Shown here in pieces: positions 36,723-47,598 of a stretch of 64,000 nt of DNA. Made by a program: the position numbers and the translations under genes. The stretch's first letter is position 1; each line of letters begins with the position of its first letter. Origin of the DNA: Diadophis punctatus similis (lineage: Eukaryota; Chordata; Lepidosauria; Squamata; Dipsadidae); NCBI GenBank assembly GCA_023053685.1, contig JALIGW010000021.1, positions 14,683,592 through 14,747,591 of the forward strand, read 5' to 3'. The notes beneath the pieces were generated by a model. The model was not told where the DNA came from. It searched no databases and saw nothing but the letters and a program-made list of their open reading frames with translations.

Positions 36723-37128
36723 CAGTCCCCGGGGACTTACGGGCCACAATTGTGCCCAAAACTTCCGATGCTAAACAATTATTAAAACAATTGACAATTG
36801 TTAAAGAGAACTTTGCCCAATCTTTCTTGCCATAGCTATCAACTGAATCACTGCAGTTATTAAGTCAGTCACCCGGTTGTTAAGTGAATCTGGTTTCCCC
36901 GTTCAGTTTGCTTGTCGGAAAGTCGCAAAAGGGGGGGGGGTCACGTGAGCCGGGAACTCTGCGAGCGTCATAAATGTGAATCAGTCACCAAGCGTCCGAA
37001 TTGGGATCACGTGACAAAGGGGATGCTGACAGCCGTAAGGGTGAAAAACAGACGCAAGCCTCTTTTTCTCAACGCCATTTAAATTTGGAACGGTCGCTAA
37101 ACGAGCTGTTGTAAATCAAGGGTTACTG
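36723..37128. mobile_element. 'CGACTTAC' MITE, diverged
   Basis: CAGTCCCCGGGGACTTACGG at the left and GTAAATCAAGGGTTACTG at the right. Confidence 0.75.
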
Positions 37129-37879
37129 TTATTTCCGTAGTGGCTCTCTATTTTTACAGAAGAGACTATAATGCTGATTACAGAACTCACCCAGGGCCTC
37201 CATGGACTGGTGGGGGTGGGGGGTGTCTAAGAATAAATGGCAAGTAAGGTTTGCAAAAAAAAAAAACATTTTTGAGGCTTCCTCTTAGGGCCGCTCGCTT
37301 GTGCTACGTCCGTCTCGTGAAAAGGGGAAAGAGAAACACTGCGGCACGTCCTGCCCTGGAGGTAAAACCATCTAAATTTAGCCAAGTGGTTTTGTTGAAG
37401 AAGAAAAGGGGGGGGGGAGGAGATTGAGGGTGCTACAGGAAATGCTGCGCAGAACAAAAATATTTATTTATTTTATTTTTTGGTTCTAAAAATACATTTA
37501 CTTTAATCTCTTAGGAACAGAGAGAGAGAGAGACAAAAAGACACAGAGAGCCATTAGGAGGACGGTGCAAACTGAAGCCCTTACGGAGCCTGGAAACAGA
37601 TATGAATTTCTGGTCCCCCTGATGTGGAGACCGGATGGCCAGGGACCCCCCCCCCCCCCGAGAATGCCATGGGGGGGGGGGAAGGAAAGATCTCCTTAAA
37701 GGTTTTTCACCCTTACTAATGGCAGAGCCTCCCTGCCTCGGGGAATTGGGAAGAGTACCAATAATGGCCAAAGATCAAAGTTACAAGCTTAGTAAAGAGG
37801 CTTGTTGTAAGCACTTCAGGGTTACTTTGTCCTTTCCCTCCTGGCTACAGCCTCCTTTTTGTCAGATGGGGCACCTCAG
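37129..37879. other. intron 1 sequence with G/C homopolymers
   Basis: Poly-C and poly-G runs at 37647-37680. No gene recognised. Confidence 0.5.
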
Positions 37880-39250
37880 TCCACATACAGACAGCCCCCC
37901 CTCCCCAAGGGAGCGCCAAAATTTCCATTGGTAAGCAAGAGGGTGGTTGAACGAGTTGTGTTTTGCGATCTTTCTTGCCCTAATCACTAAGTTAGGTTGT
38001 CAAGTGAACCTAGTTTTCCCCTTGACTTTGATCGTCCGAAGATCGCAAGAGCGGATCGCGTGACTCTAAGACACCGCAACCGTGGTAAATACACGTCAGT
38101 TGCCAAGCGTGTGAATTTTTTTCTTCTACTATTACATTTATTTAGTGCTTAATAAACATCAGGTTGTCTGGATTATTTTGTTTGCTTAACAATACAAATT
38201 ATATTCCTAATCTTTGCCCCTTTTTTTTCCAGCCCTTGATAAAATAAATTCCATGTTTGATAGTATTCAAATAGTATTGATAGCAAAAAAGGGGGGGGGG
38301 CAAAAATACGCGTGTGGTTAGAAAGGATGTTAGGAAAACATGTAGATCTTTTAAACCTGACCTTTTTTTTATTAGGTACAGCATCAGAAAAATTTGATAA
38401 ACAAAGTGTATATTTAATATTACATGTATTAACAGCAGCGAGGATTGTATTTGCGCAGCATTGGAAAAACGAAGAAATGTTTGGAAGATTAGCTATAGCA
38501 ATTAATTTGGAAAAAAGTTGTAAATTAAAGGTGGTAGACCCAGGCAATAAAAGTAGGAGGAAGGAGGCAGCATTAGAATAATAGTAGATATACCTAGAAG
38601 AATATTATATATATATATATAAATATGGATAAATGGAAAGATATAAGTTTAAGAATAGCTCCGATGTTGGAACTGTTTGTCTGCTGACCATAAAATGGAT
38701 TATAATTAGATGTACTCAGGGAAGGACCAGAGGGAGGAAGAGGAAGTAGAAAGGAAGGGGAGAGAGAGAGGAGGGAAGTAGGAAAGAGGGAGGGAGGGAG
38801 AAAGAAGGTAGAGGGAAGAGAGGGAGATAGAGGAAGGGGAGTAGTATGATATATGGAAGGAAAGCAGACGGGAGATAAAAGTATAAAAGGAGCAAATTAA
38901 GGAATATATTTATGAGATTTTGGATAGAAATGTATAACTATGGATGTTTTGATATTATGATATATATATGGATGCTAATGTAAGTTTGGTGAATTTTTTT
39001 TCTAAAAAAAGGAAAAACGAAGAAATACCATCGGATGAAGAGATAATTAAGAAGATATTGGACTCTGCAGAAATGGACAGACTTACACTGAAGATTAAAC
39101 AGAAAGAAGATACAGAATACTGCCAAGCGTGTGAATTTTGATCGTGTGGCTGCAGAGATGCTCCAAGGGTGAAAAACGGTCGCAAGTCACTTTTCTCAGT
39201 CACGCTGCAGCTTTAAATCGTCACTAAATGAATGTTTGGACTATCCGTAT
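37880..39250. mobile_element. 'CGACTTAC' MITE split by an L1-like insertion
   Basis: MITE left part (CCAAAATTTCCATTGGTAAG ... GCAACCGTGGTAAATACACG) to 38119 and right part (TTGATCGTGTGGCTGCAGAG ... CACTAAATGAATG) from 39121 belong to one copy. Confidence 0.75.
38120..39120 (+). mobile_element. rearranged L1-like insertion with 19-bp TSD
   Basis: The plus frame at 38312-38581 contains VYLILHVLTAARIVFAQHWK, the L1 ORF2 C-terminus. 39013-39120 encodes EEIPSDEEIIKKILDSAEMD and LTLKIKQKEDTEY, which normally follows ...HWKNEE directly. About 540 bp lies between them. The left edge looks like an A-rich 3' tail in minus orientation. The exact 19-bp repeat TGCCAAGCGTGTGAATTTT flanks it (38101-38119, 39121-39139). 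Confidence 0.75.
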
Positions 39251-39295
39251 TAGATGTTTCCTCTTAATTGCTTTAGTTTACGGTGCAAAAATGCA

Positions 39296-39882
39296 GGCAG
39301 TGCTCAACCGACGACTCCAATTGAGCCCAAAATTTATCTTGCTAAGTGAGGCATTTAAATTGAGTTTTGCCCCATTGTATGACTTTTCTCGCCACAGTTA
39401 AGTAGCAATAGCAATAGCACTTAGACTTATATATCGCTTCATAGTGCTTTACAGCCCTCTCTAAGCGGTTTACAGAGTTCAGCCTCTTGCCCCCAACAAT
39501 CTGGGTCCTCATTTTACCGACCTCAGAAGGATGGAAGGCTGAGTCAATCTTGAGCCGGTGAGATTTGAACAGCTGAACTAGCAGTCAGCTGAAGTAGCCT
39601 GCAGGGCTGCACTTTAACCACTGCGCCACCTCGGCTCAAAAGTGAATCACTCCGGATGTTAAATCAGTCACATGGTTGTTAAGCGAATCTGGCTTCCCCC
39701 ACATTGGGGATCACGTGACCCCCGTCATAAATGTGAGTCACTTGACAAGCATCTGAACGTAAATCACTAACCGCATGGATGCTGCAACGGTCATAAATGT
39801 GAAAAATGGTCATGTCCCTTTTTGTCAGTGCCATTGCAGCTTCAAACTAAGCGAACTGTTGTAAGTCGAGGACTTCCTGTAT
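39296..39882. mobile_element. 'CGACTTAC' MITE split by a SINE
   Basis: Left part 39296-39403 (ATTGAGCCCAAAATTTATCT) and right part 39639-39882 (ending GTAAGTCGAGGACTTCCTG). Confidence 0.8.
39404..39638 (-). mobile_element. Sauria-type SINE, minus strand
   Basis: AGCAATAGCAATAGCACTTA tail at the left, GAGATTTGAACAGCTGAAC (B box complement) and CCACTGCGCCACCTCGGCTC head at the right. Confidence 0.9.
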
Positions 39883-40079
39883 TGTATCAGGAAGTTCAAA
39901 GAAACCAAAGGATTCAGATCCAGAAAAAAATTGGAGGAAGATGTTGATCCAGAATAAAGCAATGCCAACCAGCTCTTCTTCGGTTCTGCTAGACTTTAGT
40001 TCTCATGGCATTATAAGCTTTTGCTCCTACTGGCTGAGGAATATGGGTTTTGGAGTCTAATTGCAGTAATGAATAGTAA

Positions 40080-40580
40080 TGAGGATCCATCCTGCATCCA
40101 GTTTTGGTCACCACAATGTAAAAAGGATGTTGAGACTCTGGAAAGAGTGCAGAGAAGAGCAACCAAGATGATGAGGGGACTGGAGGCTAAAACATACGAA
40201 GAACCGTTGCAGGAACTGGGCATGGCAGGTCTAGAGAAGGGCCAGGGGAGACAGGATAGCATCTTCCAATATTTGAGGGGCTTTCACAGAGAGGAAGGGG
40301 TCAAGCTATTCTCCAAAGCCCCTGAAGGAGAGACAAGGAATAATGGATGGAAACTGATCAAGGATAGATTCAGCCTAGAAATAAGGAGGAACTTTCTGAC
40401 AGTGAGAACAATCAACCAATGGAAGAGCTTGCCCTCGGAAGTTGTGGGAGCTTCGTCACTTGAGGCTTTCAAGAAGAGGCTGGACTGCCATCTGTCAGAA
40501 ATGGTGTAGGGTCTCCTGCTTGAGCGGGGGGTTGGACTAGATGACCCACAAACTCCCTTCCAACTCTGTTAATCTATTAA
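40080..40580 (+). repeat. CR1/L3 LINE C-terminal fragment, open frame
   Basis: The plus frame 40021-40509 encodes the LINE C-terminus: CIQFWSPQCKKDVETLERVQ, RRATKMMRGLEAKTYEEPLQ, IFQYLRGFHREEGVKLFSKA, RNNGWKLIKDRFSLEIRRNF and INQWKSLPSEVVGASSLEAF. The frame is intact over at least 140 codons. The 3' end is GGTTGGACTAGATGACCCAC ... CAACTCTGTTAATCTATTAA. Confidence 0.92.
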
Positions 40581-40850
40581 TCTAAGGATGTGTAAGCTTA
40601 GATAGCGGCTTCTGTCAGTTTTCTCTGGGTGCTTAAATAGGCTTCTTGGCCCTGTGCCCATCACATAATGAAAGGGGCATGAGAACTCCACAGATGGCCA
40701 GGCATAAAGAAGGAACAATCGGTACCTCTGTCAAAAGAAAGCCAACGGTGATTCCAGAATCAAACATCCAACTTCAATAGCAAGCAGAGATAATAATGCT
40801 CAGCTTTAACAAGTCAGATACAGTCCAGATATAGTTTAAAGATTTAAAAG
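40581..40850. other. intron 1 sequence, nothing recognised
   Basis: No gene or repeat recognised. Confidence 0.4.
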
Positions 40851-41252
40851 GCTGGAGGCTAAAACATACGAAGAAGAACGGTTACAGGAATTGGGCATGT
40901 CTAGTCTAATAAAAAGAAGGACTAGGGGAGACATGATCGCATCTTCCAATCTTTGAGGGGCTTCTGCAAGGAAGAGGGGGTCAAACTATTTTCCAAAGCA
41001 TCGAAAAGCAAGACAATGATTGGAAACTAACCAAGGAGAGAAGCAATCTAGAATTAAGGAGAAATTTCCTAACGGTGAGAGCAATCAAACCAGTGGAACA
41101 GCTTGCCACCAGAAGTTGTGGGCGCTCCATCACTGGAAGCTTTTAAGAAGAAACAGGACAACCATTTATCTGAAATTATACAGAGTGTCCTGCTCGGGCA
41201 GGGGGTTGGACTAGAAGACCTCCAAGATCCCTTCCAACTCTATTATTCCGTG
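40851..41252 (+). repeat. CR1/L3 LINE 3' fragment
   Basis: AGGCTGGAGGCTAAAACATA, GGGGAGACATGATCGCATCT and GGGGGTTGGACTAGAAGACC. A second copy in the same direction as 40080, 270 bp away. Confidence 0.88.
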
Positions 41253-41851
41253 TTCTATTATTTAAATCCCTCCCCTTGACCAATGCAACATGCATATGAG
41301 CAATTACTAAAAATATAAAGTGGGATCCGTAATTTTGCTCTAGTTTCAACAGTTCCATGAGAGTAAATTTCCTTTTCATGCACATTATTTACACATTTTT
41401 TTCGAATAATTCTCTGACTGGTAACTCAGACTGGTAACTGATAAAAAAGCCAAGTGAAATTATCAGGGTTCCTGGGCCTTCTGGAAAAAACATTCACAGG
41501 CTGTTTTTTCAAGGTTCAAAGCAGTTGATGATAAAGGACTGTGTTCGTTTTTAAAAAATAAGCTGAATAACGACAACCAATACTATAAACAGCATTCAAG
41601 ATGCTCAGCTCAACTTTTCCAGTTCTTAAACAAACGTCTTGCAACTTTTTCCAACAGTCAGGATGGGAAATGCCATGCCTGTTCATCACTTCCCAAGCCC
41701 TGCCCCAATCAACCAAGAATGCAAAAAGTTGATAAAAGTTATGATTTTAAAAGATCTGATTTTAAAAGTCCAGGAATACAGCAGCTCCTATGGTTAAACA
41801 CAGTCTCCAAATAATACAGGTAAATTGTGCTTATTGCCATATATTTTAAAG
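41253..41851. other. intron 1 sequence, nothing recognised
   Basis: No gene or repeat recognised. Confidence 0.5.
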
Positions 41852-41979
41852 CAGGGGTCTCCAACCTTGGCCACTTTAAGACTTGTGGACTTCAACTCCC
41901 AGAATTCCTCTTTGCTGGCTGAGGAACTCTCGGAGTTGAAGTCCACAAGTCTTAAAGTTGCCAAGGTTGGAGACCCCTG
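41852..41979. mobile_element. palindromic hAT MITE (CAGGGGTC type)
   Basis: CAGGGGTCTCCAACCTTGG ... CCAAGGTTGGAGACCCCTG. Flanks TTTTAAAG and TTGCAAAG (6 of 8 identical). Confidence 0.9.
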
Positions 41980-42258
41980 TTGCAAAGGTTAGAATCTCTG
42001 CTTTGGGTGAGACGATAGAGAAGAATGAGAAACTCAGAAGTCCAGTGAGAATTACATACCAAAAATTGGACTCCATTCCTAAAATTCCAGAGACGGGTTC
42101 AAGGCCAGTTCCCGACTGTCAAACCGAGTACAGAAAACATCTGCCTGCTCATAAAGATGACACTCTCAAGCAAGTAGAAAAACATCTGTCTGCTAATCAG
42201 GGTTAGGACTACTGCATACAGGGTGCAAAAGAATTGTGGCTTTTTCTGTCCCCTATTT

Positions 42259-42324
42259 CAGGGGTCTCCAACCTTGGCAGCTTTAAGACTTGTGGACTTC
42301 AACTCCCAGAATTCCTCAACCAGC
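42259..42324. repeat. left half of a CAGGGGTC hAT MITE
   Basis: CAGGGGTCTCCAACCTTGGC ... AACTCCCAGAATTCCTC, then unrelated sequence. Confidence 0.8.
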
Positions 42325-42929
42325 TTTGCTCTATTTTGTGTCACCTACTGATGCTCTGGATTTTAGTAGCTTCTACATAGTAATAGCCCACATCAAAATT
42401 GCTTTTATCCAAGAAGTAACTGGACTTAACGAAACAATTGCACTACTGAAAACGGAAACAATCTCTGTAGGGTTCACACCATTTGCTAAGCTATTGCTCT
42501 TCAGCTGTGGATTATTACATAAACAGGAGTCCACACGGGTCAACATGCAGAGCCATAAACTCCGATTTATAAATCACAATGGCTGGGTTCATTTAATATG
42601 CTGAAACAAAAAAAGTCCACTAAAGCTTAATTTACGTGTAAGGCAATTGTAGGGTCCGCTTCTATTCGCTTTAGGATACTATTTCCGCTGCTATAAAAAG
42701 TCCACACTCATTCCAGGCCTAAAGAATCAAACTTATCCTGAAATTAATACCAGCAATTCACAGAAATAGGCCTCAATGATGCCACGCCAATCTATGAGAA
42801 ATGTTTTGCAAGAGGACGAAAGAAAGCTGGCATGACTCATCTATTATTATACGTGGTTATCGGTCTGAAAATGAATCAAGCATGAACTGTTGAGAGACAC
42901 TGAGCTGTAAGAAAGATCTTCTCAAAACA
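42325..42929. other. intron 1 sequence, nothing recognised
   Basis: No gene or repeat recognised. Confidence 0.5.
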
Positions 42930-43324
42930 CAGGAAGTCCAAAATACTTACAACCGCAATTGGGCCCCAGACTTCTGTTGCTAAGTGAGACATTAAGTGAG
43001 TTTTACCCCATTTTATGGCCTTTCTTTGCTGCAGTTGTTTAAGTGAATCACTGCAGTTGTTAAATTAATGACACGGTTGTTAAGTGAATCCGGCTTCACC
43101 CATTGACTTTGCTTGTCAGGAGGTCGCCAAAGGGGATCACGTGACCCCGGAGACGCTGCAACCGTCATAAGTACATGCCAGTTGCCAAGCGTTTGAATTT
43201 TGATCATGTGACCACGGGGATGCTGCAACAGTCGTGTGAAAAATGATCCTAACTCGCTTTTGTCAGTGCCGTTGCAACTTCAAACAGTCACTAAATGAAG
43301 CGTTGCAAGTCGAGCACTACCTGT
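42930..43324. mobile_element. 'CGACTTAC' MITE
   Basis: CAGGAAGTCCAAAATACTTA at the left and GCAAGTCGAGCACTACCTG at the right, followed by TA. Confidence 0.8.
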
Positions 43325-43702
43325 AACTGGATGGGCGGAAAAAGCTAGGCATCTTGCTTGGCACAACGGACTGCAAACAGGCAGGAAGTTTCTAGAGTTC
43401 TGTGCAAAAGCTTCTTTCAGGGTTCGTGTCCTGCAGTCCAAGCCTCAATTCTCCCCCCACTCCAAAAAAAAGAGTGAGAAAAGATGCCTTCCTGTTTCTA
43501 GTTTGCTTCTAGCCAAACTGCAGGCTGGATAAAGACCCACAAACGTGAGTCACACCACGTCTGATCCGCGTTGTTGCTGTGGCCCTGGGCCACCTTTGCT
43601 TCTGTGGGCCAGCTGGATGGGGGGAAAAATAGCTGTGAGTTTCTAATCTTCATGCCAGGGAACCAAGAACTGATGAAGAGAGAGATATTTCGATTTTATT
43701 TA
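43325..43702. other. intron 1 sequence, nothing recognised
   Basis: No gene or repeat recognised. Confidence 0.4.
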
Positions 43703-44187
43703 CTGTATTTTTCGGAGTATAAGACGCACCAGAGTATAAGACGCACCTTAGTTTTGGGGGAGGAAAATAGGGGAAAACAATCTGCCTACCAGGTATTCAT
43801 CTGGCTAGTATCCTTAGTCTGGTCAGCTTCAGCACATTATTTTATCTCCTGGTTAGGACTTAAAAAAACCTTCTTCTGAGAGAGTAACAATGAAAGAGCC
43901 TGCAAGCCGGTAAGAGCTGGGAAGTTAGTTAGCACCTGATTAGGGCTAGGAAAAAACTTATTCGGAGCAAGTAGAGCAATGAAAAAAAACCCTGCAAAGA
44001 CTTAGGGCTGGAAAAACATTCTTTGGAGAGAGTAACAATGAAAAAGCCTGCAAGGTAAGAGCTGGGAAGATCTGTTAGCACCTAGTTAGGGCTGGAAAAA
44101 AAGCTACATTCGAAGTATAAGACGCACCCAAATTTTCAGCCACTTTTAGGGAGGAAAAAGGTGCGTCTTATACTCCGAAAAATACGG
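43703..44187. mobile_element. TA-flanked MITE with 'TATAAGACGCACC' ends
   Basis: Left end CTGTATTTTTCGGAGTATAA, right end TTATACTCCGAAAAATACGG, with TA outside each end. Inside, a segment starting GAGAGTAACAATGAAA repeats at a 150-bp interval (43879, 44029). Confidence 0.85.
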
Positions 44188-44218
44188 TAACTAGGTAGCA
44201 ACAGAAGGAGTTTCAGCA

Positions 44219-44694
44219 CAGGTGTTCCTCCATGGACAAGTTCATTTCGTGACCACTGAAAAAATTGACTTATGACCATTTTTCACACTTACAACCATGG
44301 CCGCATCCCCGGGGTCACGTGGTCCAAATTTGGACGCTCGGCAACTGACCCATAGTTATGACGGTCACGCGACCCCCTTTGGCAACCTTCTGACAAGCAA
44401 AGTCAAGGGGGAAGCCAGATTCACTTAACATCCGTGTTACCAATTTAACAACTGTAGAGATTCACTTAACAACGGAGGCAAGAAAGGTCGTAAAATGGGG
44501 CAAAACTCGCTCAACAAATTTTTCAAAATATATGTGTGTGTATATATGCATAACAGTTATTTTTTGAGAGCTGAATGCAATGAAATTTCATTTTAATGTA
44601 GGCTGATTAAGCGTACATTTAAAGCGGCAATAAAGTTTTATTCTATTCTACTTCTATTCTTGCTTAGGAACAGAAATTTTGGACTCGGTCGTGG
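44219..44694. mobile_element. 'CGACTTAC' MITE split by a LINE 3' end
   Basis: Left part 44219-44526 (CAGGTGTTCCTCCATGGAC ... AAAATGGGGCAAAACTCGC). It resumes at 44661 (TGCTTAGGAACAGAAATTTT). The far end is missing. Confidence 0.75.
44527..44660 (+). repeat. short LINE 3' end with ATTCT tail
   Basis: AAAGCGGCAATAAAGTTTTA followed by TTCTATTCTACTTCTATTCT, resembling a very short CR1/L3 3' end inserted in the MITE. Confidence 0.6.
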
Positions 44695-45764
44695 TGGTAC
44701 ATGGAGGACTTATCTGTATTTGGCCCCAAGAATTGCTCAATTTCTCCCTGTGTTTTCTTTTAGAAATTCTACCTGCGTTTCTAAAATCAGGATCTTGCTG
44801 TAGAGGGGAAAACACCAACATAGACTCTGAAATTACATACCCCAATAAAGAGCATTTCTAGGCTATATTCAGAGTGCAATTTTTATGCCTTATTGGGAGG
44901 AAACCAGACGGCCTTGACTAAACAGAGCTAGAAAGGACTGTGCTGTGAATCTTTCCTAACCACAATTAATTCAACACACAACTAAGGAACCTCTTTCAAT
45001 CAGCACTTGGTCTCTTTCCAACAGGAGCTATTTAGTTAGAACAATTATTCGAATATTCTCTCCACCCTCTTAATTCACGTCATCGGGGATTTCCTGTAAC
45101 CTGAAAGATACACAACACAAAAAATCCCTACTATAATTGAAAATATCACTTTGCAAGACTGGAGATGTTTACACAAGGGTGGTTGTAGCAGGTGGAGAGC
45201 ACAGATCTTAATCACAAAATAAAGGACACTGCATTGTTTGCTTCATTAAACAAGAAGCGAAAATGAAACCTGATTTCCCCGTTGTGGGTTTTTTTTTTTG
45301 GTCCTGTCTAACTCAGTATCTCTCAACTTCAAGACGCATGGACTACGACTCCCAGAATTCCTAGAGCTGGCTGGGACACTGGAAAGGGATGTGGGTTTTG
45401 TATACCAATAATCTAAAATAAACATCATTTTTTTATTTTGGGGGGGAACTTGTAGGGTTAAAATACCAACAAACCACAACTATAATTTAAAACCATACTA
45501 ACCAGTGCTGTTTTATTTATTTATTTATTTAACCTGTTATAATAAACAGAGATATCTATGGAATTCTTTGCTAATAATGTCAGAAATCCTTGAGGCACCT
45601 CAGTGTCAATTTTTAGCAATCTGAATATACTAACAATTGAAACTTAATAACCTTTGCAATGTTTTAATGGTGTCTATCCAGTAATTTTAGGTCCAGGAGC
45701 CAAATCACATGTAAAAACATCCATGCAACGCTACTTAATAACAAAGTTCTCCAAGGCCAGCGAT
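44695..45764. other. intron 1 sequence with a MITE relic
   Basis: 45315-45375 holds a half MITE (TCTCAACTTCAAGACGCATG ... GACTCCCAGAATTCC). The rest is unrecognised. Confidence 0.5.
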
Positions 45765-45815
45765 GTATGTATGTATGTATGTATGTATGTATGTATGTAT
45801 GTATGTATGTATATA
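45765..45815. repeat. (TGTA)n microsatellite
   Basis: About 12 TGTA units, then an alternating TA palindrome to 45840. Confidence 0.95.
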
Positions 45816-45836
45816 GTTATATACTATATATATAGT

Positions 45837-45840
<4 letters not shown>

Positions 45841-45908
<68 letters not shown>
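45841..45908. repeat. (TC)n-TACA-(GA)n hairpin
   Basis: About 18 TC units followed by TACA and about 14 GA units, forming a perfect inverted repeat with a loop of a few bases. Confidence 0.95.
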
Positions 45909-45911
<3 letters not shown>

Positions 45912-46479
45912 GGTTATGTGTTAGGAAGGCAGAATCCTTGTTGAAACGGGCAACTACAGAAATTGATTGAATAACAATCATAGAAAAACTTCCAGAACGA
46001 AACAATCCTAACAATCGGATGTCTTTTTGCATTCGATATTTATCGCTGAGGTCATGCAATTTACCCACAAATATTACCAACTGCGATTCTTACTAAAAAC
46101 GAAATTCTGCTAGTCCCCTCTAAGCGGAAAACAGCAATGCTGGGAAAGGCTACAATAATATGCATTTCAAAGAATAAAGACTCAGAAAAGGGCAGGGAAA
46201 GAGCGGCCTGCCTTTTGCAAAGCAGTGAAAATAAAATTTAAAAAATAAAAATGAGGACTATCAGACCTAAACGTAGCCAAGGCCTCTTTGGTAGGAAAAC
46301 CCAGCAAACGAAGCAGGCTCCGAAGATTTGCACCGCTGGGCCGACTCATGAATTCAGCCCCATCAGAGACCGCCGGGCGTCGTTCCGATCCATCCTCGGA
46401 GCCCCCAGCCCCAAAAGTCTTTTTTTTATAAAGGAAACTTTTCCTTGCTAACCTCGGAATTGACACTTCGGGCCGGACC
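45909..46479. other. intron 1 leading to the CpG island
   Basis: No repeat recognised. GC content rises from about 46250. Confidence 0.5.
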
Positions 46480-47252
46480 CTCAGAGCAACATTCGGCCGT
46501 CGTTAAACGGGGCAGCTCTCCAAAAGGCCCATCAACGCGACGCCTCGACCTTTCGCCCCCCCCCCCGGCCGTTTTCTGACATTCCCACCCCAGGCCCCCT
46601 TCCCCGACTCCCAAGTCCCATCATCCAGGGCCGAAAGACCCAGGCCGGCCCAACTTCACCCACCAGAGGCCGGATCCTTCCAAAGGGGCCCCGGGACCAA
46701 GCTTGGCTGAGGGTCTCAGAGCCCCCCAATGAGATCCCTCCCAGATTGGGAGGGGATCCGGGCAGGGGTCTCCATCTCGGGGGGATCCACCCAAGCTCGG
46801 CTGATCGAGGAGGATCGCTCCCCCCCCCTCCACGCCCAACCGAGGGAAGGGAAGGGAAGGGAAGGGAGGCCTGCAGGGCGCCCTTCCCGCGGAAAGACCC
46901 CCCCCTCTTCCCACGCCGCCCCCCACCCTCCTCGGCCTCCGCTGGCGGGCGAGGCCGGTCGTCCCTGGCTGCCAGCCCGGGCGGAGGAGGCGGCGGCGGC
47001 GGCGGCGCAGGCCCTGCCCTTCTCCGGGGAAAGAGGCCCCGCGGCCTCCCCAGGAAGCGCGGGCGGAGCGGCGGGACCCGCAGCGAGGAGAAGCCCCCTC
47101 CCCTCCCCTCCCCTCCCCTCCCCGTCCCGCCCGAGCCCCTTCCCCGGCCGGCACAAAGAGGCGGCGGCGGCGGCGGCGGCTTGCAACATTGTCTCGGGCG
47201 GGCGGCTGGGGCGGCAAAGGCGGTGGGGCGGGCGGTCGGCGGGGCTGCTTAC

Positions 47253-47292
47253 CGAGCGGCAAGGCCTTGTTGAGCAAGTGGGAGCTGCCCAT
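47253..47292 (-). CDS. CTBP1: CTBP1 exon 1, start of the long isoform
   Basis: This first coding exon carries 40 coding bases (13 codons plus one base): MGSSHLLNKALPL followed by the first G of Gly14. MGSSHLLNK is the signature N-terminus of the long CtBP1 isoform (CtBP1-L) and is absent from CTBP2. The donor is CGCTCG|GTAAGC, a good consensus in phase 1, and joins exon 2 to give [11 protein letters not shown]. The start was chosen by this protein match; the frame is also open upstream but encodes only GC-rich low-complexity sequence. The exon lies in a CpG-rich block typical of a housekeeping promoter. The exact 5' UTR boundary cannot be seen. Intron 1, to exon 2, is about 29.4 kb. Confidence 0.95.
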
Positions 47293-47598
47293 TGAAGCGC
47301 GGGGCTGGGCGGGCAGAGGCTCCGGCGGGCTGCTGGGCGCGAGGAGGCGAAGCAGATGGCGGCCCCGACGGTCCCCCCCGCCGCCCGCCCCGACGCTGCG
47401 CCCAGCCAGGCAGCAGGGAGGGGGAGGAGGAGGGAGGAGGGAGGGAGGGAGGGGCAGCCCAGCCCCGGGACTGCCAGCCCACCCACCCCCACCCTCCACT
47501 CTCAATCTCCCGGTTGCTGCCTAGCCCAGGCCCGGAAAGGAGAGCGGGCGGGCGAGGAAGGAAGGAAGGAAGAGCGAAGGGGCAGCCGCGGATCTTAC

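Noticed and set aside
40021..40509. Intact 163-codon frame as a possible host gene
   Set aside because: It has the CR1/L3 LINE C-terminal motifs seen in other copies in the window, is 5' truncated and lacks the RT core.
46621..47505. 294-codon minus-strand frame through CTBP1 exon 1
   Set aside because: Only the MGSSHLLNKALPL part matches CtBP1. The frame runs across the splice donor and is low-complexity GC-rich sequence.
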